DNA from: Bacteroides sp. 51
GTDB lineage: Bacteria > Bacteroidota > Bacteroidia > Bacteroidales > Bacteroidaceae
Length of the DNA: 33,716 bases
Direction: 5' to 3'
Assembly (NCBI RefSeq): GCF_010500965.1
Contig: NZ_QVMI01000041.1
Span: 1-33,716, forward strand
Shown here: positions 1 to 7,300 of the stretch, one piece after another
How positions within the stretch are numbered: position 1 is the first letter of the stretch
Layout of the letters: each line of letters starts with the position of its first letter
The notes under the pieces: generated by a model
What the model saw: the letters and a program-made list of their open reading frames with translations, nothing else
Database searches by the model: none
What the model was told of the DNA's origin: nothing
Program-made: the position numbers and the translations under genes

Positions 1-87
1 GACACCCTTGCCGAAGGCTAGACACTTCCCGTTGTTAGGGCGTGTGAGGGACTTGCACCCATTAGAAGACACCCATGCTGGGCGAAC
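1..87 (-). mobile_element. 5' end of a group II intron (partial, runs off the left edge)
   Basis: Read on the minus strand from position 87, the sequence opens with GTTCG, close to the bacterial group II intron start GTGYG. A CCCA/TGGG hairpin follows, then a GGGTGCAAGTCCC segment and GGCAAGGGTGTC near the window edge. These resemble the 5' domain I sequence of bacterial group II introns as I recall it; no alignment was possible. The intron-encoded reverse transcriptase would lie beyond the left edge. The first intron base directly follows the T-run of an intrinsic terminator, which is the known insertion preference of class C introns, although I cannot assign the class from 87 bases. Confidence 0.6.
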
Positions 88-120
88 AAAAAGAAGAGAG
101 AACGACCTCTATTCTCTCTT
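88..120 (-). terminator. Intrinsic terminator of the 163-aa gene, intron insertion point
   Basis: A perfect 9-bp stem (94-102 with 112-120, AAGAGAGAA/TTCTCTCTT) with a 9-nt loop is followed on the minus strand by CTTTTT (93-88). It lies just downstream of the stop codon at 134. The T-run ends exactly where the putative intron begins. Confidence 0.75.
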
Positions 121-133
121 CGATTAGTAGAGT

Positions 134-625
134 TTAAATAAGTCCCTTATCTGACAAGTAATCAGTAAGGTCTTCCGTCCGATTCAAGCGGAAGATTATC
201 TTTCCTCTGAACATGGGAATAACTGCATTTATGTACCCATAAACAGAGCGAAACAACGGAACTAGCTGTGGAATGTAACCAGCTTCAATCAACTGTTTGA
301 AGACATAAGTGCTGAAATCATCTTCCAGTCCGTCTGCATCAGTCTGATAAATCTCAGTCTGATTCGGATTGATTTTAGAGAGATCGATTTCCTTACCTCT
401 CAAATAGCCAATAACGGCATTGAAGGAATTATTATCAATCCGATACTTGAACCATGCAGTTTTTGATGATTCAACGCCAATAGAAGAATATCCTTCATTA
501 TCAGCAAAGAAAGAGATTGTCAACCTGTCTTTCTTTACAATCATCGAAGATAACACTTTAAATGCTTCTCCGTTTTCGTAGGCTTTTTGTGAAGTGGAGC
601 CACCACCATCTAATTTAATTGCCAT
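134..625 (-). CDS. Hypothetical protein (163 aa)
   Basis: I do not recognise this protein. It has no signal peptide or membrane segment and looks like a soluble cytoplasmic protein. The N-terminus holds a Gly/Ser-rich stretch (LDGGGSTS, residues 5-12). A mixed alpha/beta body follows, with an acidic patch near the middle (TDADGLEDDF) and a C-terminal segment rich in aromatic and hydrophobic residues (VYGYINAVIPMFRGKIIFRL). It is the last gene before a clear terminator, on the same strand as the 317-aa gene and the integrase, and is separated from the 317-aa gene by another terminator-like hairpin, so it is probably transcribed alone. It is most likely cargo of the integrated element; no function can be assigned. 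Confidence 0.6.
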   Translation of the reverse strand: MAIKLDGGGSTSQKAYENGEAFKVLSSMIVKKDRLTISFFADNEGYSSIGVESSKTAWFKYRIDNNSFNAVIGYLRGKEIDLSKINPNQTEIYQTDADGLEDDFSTYVFKQLIEAGYIPQLVPLFRSVYGYINAVIPMFRGKIIFRLNRTEDLTDYLSDKGLI

Positions 626-732
626 CGTTTATTGAATTTTTAATTAATAATATGCTAAGAATCAGAGGTCTGTATCTCCTTAGCAATGGCGAAAGTATTT
701 AAACGGGGAGAGGTTTAACATGTACAAAAAAT

Positions 733-768
733 ATAAGAAATAGGTGCTTACTTACACCTATTTCTTAT
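733..768 (-). terminator. Intrinsic terminator, probably bidirectional
   Basis: A perfect 14-bp stem (733-746 with 755-768) with an 8-nt loop lies 28 bp downstream of the stop codon of the 317-aa gene. On the minus strand it is followed by ATTTTTTG, and on the plus strand by GTTTTTAAG, so it could work both ways. It separates the 317-aa and 163-aa genes transcriptionally. Confidence 0.8.
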
Positions 769-795
769 GTTTTTAAGTCTGTGATCTACAGAAAA

Positions 796-1749
796 TTATG
801 GCTGAATGTCTTCTTTAGGAGAAAAATAAGAATTATACCACTGTATAACGTTCTTGTTCTTCAATAGGTAGTTGATATATGCACGTAGTTCTTCTATACC
901 TGAATCCTTATCAATTTTCAAATACTCTAAATATTCTATAATGAATTCGGCTTCATCGTTAGACAATCCTTTGGTGGATACGAGAGAGGAGCGTTTAATC
1001 AGATTGTAAGTGCTTATAAGTAAGCTATTATATGTTATATCTGCCTTACGACCTTTAGAAGTAGTGTAGTTAACATCGAAATCGGATAGTTGAATTTTAG
1101 CGTCTTCAACATCTTCAACTATAAGATGCTTGGAGAAGTACTGATTCATCATATCAGTGAACCAGCCGTCCTGATTTCGTAGAGCTTCACTCTTGTTCTT
1201 GTAGCGAACCTCTATAGTTTTCTTGTTATTCTTGTTCTCCTCATTAAAAAGAATATAGAGTCTAAGCATTTCTTCTCTCTTTTCCGATGAGCTTAGGACT
1301 TCAAAATCTGAACCGGGAGCGAGTCCAAAAAATCCTTTAGTTGCCTTATGCTTCCAATATATAGCAGAGAGTATTAATAAGGCGTAATATACATCTTTAT
1401 CCTGTCCAGAGGGAGATTTTATATGCTTATTCCAAATATCTTTAAGTTCACCCACATTAATTATCAATAATTCCTTACTTATCTTAAGCGGGTCCTTACT
1501 AATAGGATAGATTGGAATTACTAAGTTCTTACCGATAGTAAATGCATCCTCATAGATATTTCCCTTTAATTCAGGTTCATCTTCGTAGGTTAGATTTAGA
1601 TATAATTCGGATTCTTCCTCTGAATCCAATCTATATGTGATTTCTGCAAATTCTTCCTCAAACATAGGACGGTCGTAGCCTATGTCCGTTATTAACCAAG
1701 ATTCTATACGTTGCAGTATCTCTAGGGGTATTACAAATTGATTCTCCAT
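796..1749 (-). CDS. Hypothetical protein (317 aa)
   Basis: I do not recognise this protein. It has no signal peptide. It is rich in Glu, Asp, Lys, Asn and Ile. Residues about 30-70 are strongly acidic, the middle (about 117-140) has a hydrophobic segment (YYALLILSAIYWKH) that could be a buried helix rather than a membrane span, and the C-terminal third is predicted by eye to be helical with alternating Lys and Glu. It lies directly downstream of the integrase gene on the same strand, with its own terminator and a plausible promoter inside the integrase terminator region. This suggests an independently expressed cargo gene. Low-complexity A/T-rich coding like this is common in defence or accessory cargo, but nothing in the sequence proves such a role. 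Confidence 0.6.
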   Translation of the reverse strand: MENQFVIPLEILQRIESWLITDIGYDRPMFEEEFAEITYRLDSEEESELYLNLTYEDEPELKGNIYEDAFTIGKNLVIPIYPISKDPLKISKELLIINVGELKDIWNKHIKSPSGQDKDVYYALLILSAIYWKHKATKGFFGLAPGSDFEVLSSSEKREEMLRLYILFNEENKNNKKTIEVRYKNKSEALRNQDGWFTDMMNQYFSKHLIVEDVEDAKIQLSDFDVNYTTSKGRKADITYNSLLISTYNLIKRSSLVSTKGLSNDEAEFIIEYLEYLKIDKDSGIEELRAYINYLLKNKNVIQWYNSYFSPKEDIQP

Positions 1750-1771
1750 CCAAGTATTAATTTATAGTTTG

Positions 1772-1805
1772 TAAAGATAGAAAAATAGCACTTCACGAGA
1801 GCAAA
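1772..1805 (-). promoter_or_regulatory. Candidate promoter of the 317-aa gene
   Basis: On the minus strand, TATCTTTA (1779-1772) matches the Bacteroides -7 element TAnnTTTG in all but the last base, and TTTG (1805-1802) lies 22 bp upstream in the -33 position. The inferred start lies about 15-20 bp before the ATG at 1749. It overlaps the hairpin that would end integrase transcription. Confidence 0.4.
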
Positions 1806-1809
1806 GTGC
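1788..1809 (-). terminator. Short terminator-like hairpin after the integrase gene
   Basis: On the minus strand GCACTT (1809-1804) pairs with AAGTGC (1793-1788) and is followed by TATTTTTC. It lies 11 bp past the integrase stop codon at 1820. The stem is only 6 bp, so termination may be partial. Confidence 0.45.
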
Positions 1810-1819
1810 CATTCTAAAT

Positions 1820-3049
1820 TTATAAGAGATTCTTCATCGCTTCATCAATCTGTTCATTTCCAAAACTATCCAAATAGAATTGAGTTGTCGACAGGCTTGT
1901 ATGTCCCAGCGCCTCACTAATCAATGCAATATTCACACCAGACCTTTTAAGCACCGTGGCAAAAGAATGCCTTGCCACATAGGTCGTCAAAGGAATGCTC
2001 AACTGCAAATATTCTCCAATCTTCTTTAAAGATAGATTCATCTTTCGATTGACCTTCCTTATTCTGTCATGCTGTTGCTGTTTGGTCTCGTGAAAGTCCT
2101 TATCAAGTATTGGGAAGATATAATCCTCCAAGGAATAGTGTTCAGACTTATACTTATTAACTATATCTAAAGCCACTCCATGTAACTGAAAAGAGATACT
2201 CTTACCAGTCTTATGTCGCTCAAAGCAAACACGATTATCTATGATATCACGATACTTTAAGTACGCCATATCAATAAGATTTATACCACAGCCAAGATAG
2301 CTAAATACAAACATATCCTTGCTAAAATAAAGCATTGGACTATGATACGTCGTAATCTCCTTCAAGTCAAGGTCTATTATTCGATATATATCTTCTTTTT
2401 TCAAGGCTCTCTTAGATGTACTCTTACTGAACTTAGATATCTTAAACTTCTTGAATGGATAATACTTCTCATGCACCACATTCATTTCAATAGCTTTATT
2501 ATAGATAGCACGTAAAGCTCTGAATCTGATTCCAATAGTATTTTCAGCATTCTCTCTCTTGCGTAGATACAGTTCATATCTCTTTAGCCAAGGGAAGTCA
2601 ATATCACTGAAAGGTATATCAAGGTTCTTTGCAAATTCTTTAAGAGAGTTATAGCTGCTGACATAAGCATTGGCGTTACCCAATCTCTTTTCCAATCTCA
2701 TCATTTGAATAATCTCCTTAATGAAAGAGTGCACTGTATGGTGAGAATCCTCTCTCTTTATCTTATCAACCAAAGAATAGGGAGTAAAACTTCGATTTTC
2801 AGTCTTATATACTAGAATCTGATTTAAATATTCTTCTCTATGCTGATTTATCAATTTAGTTATCAGTTCTTTATTCGGACAGTTCTTCTTTGGCTCTCCC
2901 TTAGTGAAGTTCCAATGAATTGCTTTTATGGATATCCCTAGTGATTTTAAAACTCTGGACTCTCCTTGGTTAATTCTTATCATCAATGGATGTTCTCCAT
3001 TAGCAAGCTTTTTTGACTTATAACAAACAACACTTACAGTAGCATTCAT
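1820..3049 (-). CDS. Tyrosine recombinase / site-specific integrase (409 aa)
   Basis: This is a Bacteroidetes-type tyrosine recombinase that would integrate and excise the element through the adjacent tRNA site. The N-terminal 90 residues resemble the arm-binding domain, about 105-195 the SAM-like core-binding domain, and about 215-405 the catalytic domain. Visible catalytic residues are Arg360 in YVARHSFAT, His383 in LGHTSLSTT and the nucleophile Tyr392 in TQFYLDSF; Lys280 or Lys283 fits the beta-hairpin lysine. The box I arginine is absent: the usual GLR is CGIN here (Asn257), and the His of HxxR is Tyr357. IntDOT of CTnDOT likewise lacks the box I arginine. The gene reads away from the tRNA junction, starting 187 bp from it, and the length is normal for the family. 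Confidence 0.93.
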   Translation of the reverse strand: MNATVSVVCYKSKKLANGEHPLMIRINQGESRVLKSLGISIKAIHWNFTKGEPKKNCPNKELITKLINQHREEYLNQILVYKTENRSFTPYSLVDKIKREDSHHTVHSFIKEIIQMMRLEKRLGNANAYVSSYNSLKEFAKNLDIPFSDIDFPWLKRYELYLRKRENAENTIGIRFRALRAIYNKAIEMNVVHEKYYPFKKFKISKFSKSTSKRALKKEDIYRIIDLDLKEITTYHSPMLYFSKDMFVFSYLGCGINLIDMAYLKYRDIIDNRVCFERHKTGKSISFQLHGVALDIVNKYKSEHYSLEDYIFPILDKDFHETKQQQHDRIRKVNRKMNLSLKKIGEYLQLSIPLTTYVARHSFATVLKRSGVNIALISEALGHTSLSTTQFYLDSFGNEQIDEAMKNLL

Positions 3050-3236
3050 CTTGTTAAGTATTATTGTTACATCTTGGTTTACGGTTCAAGGTACGGTATT
3101 AACCGATCTCCTTATAATCCATTCTAAAGCCACGTTTTTACCCGCAAACACGCACTCCTCGCAACTATTTAGATTTCAACACCTTAACGAGTTTTATCTT
3201 GCATATTCCGAAGCAATATTCATTAAATTTTGAATA

Positions 3237-3278
3237 TTCATAATCATGAGGTCCCGAGTTCAATTCTCGGTCCCGCTA
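3237..3278 (+). tRNA. 3' half of a tRNA-Met/CAT gene, element attachment site
   Basis: From 3237 the sequence reads as a tRNA from the anticodon loop onward: loop TTCATAA with anticodon CAT at 3239-3241, 3' anticodon strand TCATG, variable region, a perfect 5-bp T-arm (CCGAG, loop TTCAATT, CTCGG), acceptor strand TCCCGCT and discriminator A at 3278. CCA is not encoded. The 5' side does not fit: bases before 3237 cannot form the anticodon stem (CATGA expected), and no AGCGGGA acceptor strand is present. The cut at the anticodon loop is where many tyrosine recombinases recombine, so this is an att junction. A CAT anticodon could be Met or lysidine-modified Ile; that cannot be decided from half the gene. 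Confidence 0.75.
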
Positions 3279-3303
3279 CTTCAGATAGAATAAGGCATTT
3301 GGG

Positions 3304-3331
3304 AGGCTTCCACTTCTGGGTGCCTTTTTCT
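3304..3331 (+). terminator. Terminator of the interrupted tRNA gene
   Basis: AGGC (3304-3307) pairs with GCCT (3322-3325), with an inner CCA/TGG pair (3310-3312 with 3317-3319), followed by TTTTTCTTTT. It sits 25 bp after the tRNA 3' end and is probably its original terminator, left behind by the integration. Confidence 0.6.
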
Positions 3332-3648
3332 TTTGCGGGGCGGCGGTTGACGCTGTGGTTGACTCCAGCGTGTAAGTTCGCTCATAGGAACATAATATTG
3401 TTTATACAATGATTAGCAACTAACTTTTCTTTTTGCTCGAAAATAAGTTGAATTGCTAAATCAATCTGATTATCAATCCACCAAGTCGCAAATACGAGCA
3501 AAAGTAGATCAAAAAGATAACATTTATTCCATTCTGGTTACATGCAAACTTTTAAAAAACAGTCAATGAGATGTTAAAATCAGGTCTTAGCCTTGCTTGT
3601 GCAGTGTATTATTGATATTTGGAAGTGCCCCAGCGCAATAATTTCTAC

Positions 3649-3752
3649 ACTTGAGCCGTGTACTGTCGACAGCACGCGGCTCAAGTATCGACAGTCAAGC
3701 GCTCAAGTATTGACAGTCGAGCGCTCAAGTATCGACGGCACGCGGCTCAAGT
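3649..3752. repeat. 22-bp-period tandem repeat array 1
   Basis: The heptamer CTCAAGT starts at 3680, 3702, 3724 and 3746, an exact 22-bp period, and an inverted copy (ACTTGAG) lies at 3649-3655. The cores just before it alternate in an A-B-B-A pattern (CACGCGGCTC, AAGCGCTC, GAGCGCTC, CACGCGGCTC). The linkers are TATCGACAG or TATTGACAG. The array lies about 610 bp upstream of the HTCS start codon. Its function is unknown. Confidence 0.85.
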
Positions 3753-4309
3753 GTTCAGCGTGTTTCATTTTATAGATCTTTATTCTCTGGTTGGTCTGTT
3801 TCAAACGAAACAATTAAAGTGTGTATTTGCTGCATCCATTTCGGCCCATCCGACTATTCGCTATGCATTTTTTCATATTCCGAGCATTAAGGTAGCCTGT
3901 TTCGGAAATCCAAATCTTTTTGATTTTCGCAAACACAATTCTTTTGCCATTTTCCCTTCCCTTTCTTCCTCAAGTCCAGAATTTGCAATTACCACTCCAT
4001 TCTGTTATCAAAATGTCATTTCTGTCATTTTGTCTATACTTTGCTATTTCCAACAAAACGGATTAGAAAAGATGGGACTTGCCCTATTGAGGTTGTAATA
4101 TCCATCAACAAAAAGAAAAGTGTATTTTCAACAGGAAAAAGGGGATATTTTTAATGGGATTTTCCAGAAAAGAAATAGCTGTAAGTAAATAATTTGCAGC
4201 CATTTTTGCGTTTATGGGGTTATGGATTACTTGGATGTGTTTGAGCGAAAGAAGAATGTAAATAGAGCATATTCATTTTAATTTCTTATATCGACTCAGG
4301 TTATTTTAT

Positions 4310-4317
4310 TACCTTTG
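4310..4317 (+). promoter_or_regulatory. Candidate -7 element of the HTCS gene
   Basis: TACCTTTG matches the Bacteroides -7 consensus TAnnTTTG exactly and lies 44 bp upstream of the ATG at 4362. I see no convincing -33 TTTG at the expected distance, so this rests on one element. Confidence 0.45.
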
Positions 4318-4361
4318 TTCAATTCACACAAAGAAGAAAAATCGATTATAGTAATTAAAAT

Positions 4362-7300
4362 ATGAAATTTTTATTAGCGGGGTTACTTTTCTTTTCAATA
4401 TCCCTCCGTTGTTTAGCCATAAATACATCCGACTATCGCTTTCATACCATGCCCGAAACCTCCTATTACGGCGGCATCCATAGTATTACTAAAGATAGTA
4501 TCGGGCGAATGTGGTTCAGTGGCTACGATGCTTTGTTCGTTTACAACGGCAACTCATTTACCCAGATGAATGATCTGGTAACTACCTTCTTGCCCAGCTC
4601 GTACTGGTCTTACGGACAGATTGTTACCGACACTTTTAAGCGCCTATATGTGGCTACCAACCATGGATTGTTGCGCTTCAATTACCAAAACAATAACTTC
4701 GAACTTCTATTTGAAGGGAGCATCGGTTCGATTATGGCAAGTGATGACGGTACCATTTGGTTGGTGAGGAATGGGAAAATAGAATCGTTCCATCCCAATC
4801 AATTGTCCGATCTCACTCAATATCCGGTAGCAGAGGATATTTTCATATCCGAACTGATTCATACCCGCGAACATATTTATATTGCATCTACCGGGAAATT
4901 GTACAGATTAAATAAGCAAACCGGAGAATATAGTCTCTTTGCTACCGTTGGCGATAATAACCCAGTTATTAAAGATGTGATAGAGTACAATGAATCAACT
5001 TATATACTTACCCACATGGATGGGCTGTTTGTGTGCGACAGTAACGGACAAATAGTGAGTCACTATAATCTATCTCACGAATACAACAAAAATGCATGGG
5101 CGAAGAAATTGTACATTGATTCCTTCAACACCATTTGGGTGGCTACACAATCAGGACTATTTCTGTTAGATCCATATACCGAGGAGATAAATCTCCTACG
5201 GTTCAATCTCCATGATACATATTCGCTACCGAACAATTCGGTGTGGTCTATCTACCCTGATCCCGACGGAGGTGTCTGGATAGGTACGTACGGAGGGAAA
5301 CTTGCCTATATGACTTTCTTTGATAACAATGTAAACTACTTTAAAGCTACCCCCGGCGGACTTAGTCATCCGATAGTAAGCTGTTTTGAAGAAGACAAAG
5401 AAGGAAGCCTGTGGATAGGAACAGAAGGAGGAGGTTTAAATCACTGGGATAGAAAAACAGACAAATTTTCCTATTATACGCAAGGAAACAAAACGGGCAT
5501 TACCTCCAACATGATAAAACAACTTCGGTACAATAGAAAGCAAAATACTTTGCATATCTCTGCTTTTAACGGAGGCATAGAACGGTTTGATGAACGGCGA
5601 CAATGTTTCATAGACATGCAGATGTATTTTCCCGGAACATCGCAGCACTTGACTGTGTATGATTTTGAGATGGAGGCAGACTCTGGTATTTGGATGACCG
5701 ACCCGGACTCTCATTTAAGGTATAAAGACAAGAAGAAAGGTACCGTCGAATCGGTTACTATTTACGACTCAAAAGGGAACCCGGTAAAGACGCAGATTGA
5801 AACATTGTATCGCGATAAAGGAAACAACCTGTGGCTCGTAACCCACCAAGGGGCATATATTGTAGATATAACCACCAGGCACGTAGTGAAACATTACTAC
5901 ATTGAAAATGCGCCTTATTCGGTGAATAATCTCTGCTCATTCTGTATCACTACAGAATCTGAAATCTGGTTCGGAACGCGCAACGGCGGAGTAAACCGAT
6001 TGGGGAAAGATGGCAGCTATATTAATTTCGGTGCGGAAGAAGGGCTGGCAGGGAAAACTGTTTTCGGCATTCTGGAAGATGATGCATCCAAAGATGTATG
6101 GTTCAGCACTAACGATGGTTTGTATTATTACGATTTCAGAAACAAGAAAATAAATAAATCAGCTATCGAGAATTTGAATCTTTGTGGAGCGTTTTATGTG
6201 CGGTCTTGCTATAAGACATCTAAAGGAGAAATGTTGTTTGGCGGAACCGATGGCTTTATTATGTTTACTCCCAGTAAAATAAAATATAATAATCAGAAAC
6301 CTAAGGTATTCTTTACCGATTTGCTCATTAATAATGAAAGAATTGTTTCCGGCACTAAAAAATCTCCATTGAAAAGCGATATCTCCACCTTATCCTTTTA
6401 TAAGGAAAATGGCGATAATAAGATTATACTATCACACAAACAAGTTAATCTTGAGATATGCGTTTCGGCAAACAGTTATTTGCAGGCCGAAAGAAACCAG
6501 TATGCCTATCGTATGTCAGGGCTTTCTGACCAGTGGAATTTTTTGCCACGAGGGCAGAAAACAATACAGTTCTTCAACCTACCTGCCGGGAAATACGTAT
6601 TGGAAGTGATGGCTTCTAATAACGATGATTTGTGGGGTGATGATATTTCGGCCCTTTACTTCGAGGTAAAACCATCGCCATTTCTTTCTGAATGGGCATA
6701 CATTGTTTACGGCATGCTGGTCTTGGCCATCGTTTACTTTATCTGGCGATATTTTACCAACAAGAAAATATTCAGGCATCAACTTGAAATGGAACAGATG
6801 AAAGAACAGAATATGCAAAAACTGACCCAGGCGCGTATCAACTTTTTTACCAATATATCACATGACCTTAAAACTCCCCTTAGTTTGGTAATTGATCCGC
6901 TGAAGCAGTTGAAAGAGTTTCTTCCTCAGGACCAATCATCGCATGCGAGCATGTATGTAAATCTTATCGAGCGGAACATAAATCGTATACAGCGCATGAT
7001 AAGCCAATTGCTTCAATTCAGAGAGATCGAAAGCCAGAAGATTACTTTCAACCTGCAATCGGGTGATTTGATTCAGTACATCAGAGATATCTTTTCGTTG
7101 TTTGAACTGTATGCCAATAAGAAAGGGATTGAAACAGATATACGAGCAGATATGGATAGTTTCTACACCCGGTTCGACCATGATGCGATTGAGAAAATTA
7201 TCACGAATCTCTTTTCTAACGCCATAAAATACACTACCGAAAATGGTTTTCTGGGAGTGAAGATTAACAAAATATCCACGGAAGAAATAGAAGAACTGGG

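Larger units (their letters stand above)
88..3236. mobile_element. Terminal part of an integrated element inserted in a tRNA gene
   Basis: This stretch carries a tyrosine recombinase next to a truncated tRNA gene and two minus-strand genes of unknown function, and is visibly richer in A/T than the enzyme locus that follows. An integrase gene abutting the 3' half of a tRNA is the usual layout of an integrative element, genomic island or prophage end. The other end, and the intact tRNA copy, must lie left of the window. No conjugation, phage structural or replication gene is visible, so the element type is open. Confidence 0.6.
3332..4361. other. About 1 kb without a credible gene
   Basis: The open frames here are short, have no start context or recognisable product, and the longest (3658-4098) is partly made of the repeat array. 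The stretch contains the 22-bp-period array at 3649-3752 and the presumed HTCS promoter near 4310. The rest (about 3335-3640 and 3760-4290) shows A/T-rich sequence in which I see no gene, tRNA or clear structure. Confidence 0.6.

Noticed and set aside
3180-3278. Complete tRNA gene at the junction
   Set aside because: The bases before 3237 cannot form the anticodon stem, D-arm or an AGCGGGA acceptor strand, so only the 3' half is present.
3649-3752. CRISPR array
   Set aside because: The period is 22 bp, with no unique spacers of 30 bp or so, only 4-5 units and no cas genes. The same argument excludes the arrays at 13037 and 17063.
3658-4098. 146-residue open frame on the plus strand
   Set aside because: Its first part is translated from the 22-bp repeat array, the rest resembles no protein and it has no start context; judged non-coding.
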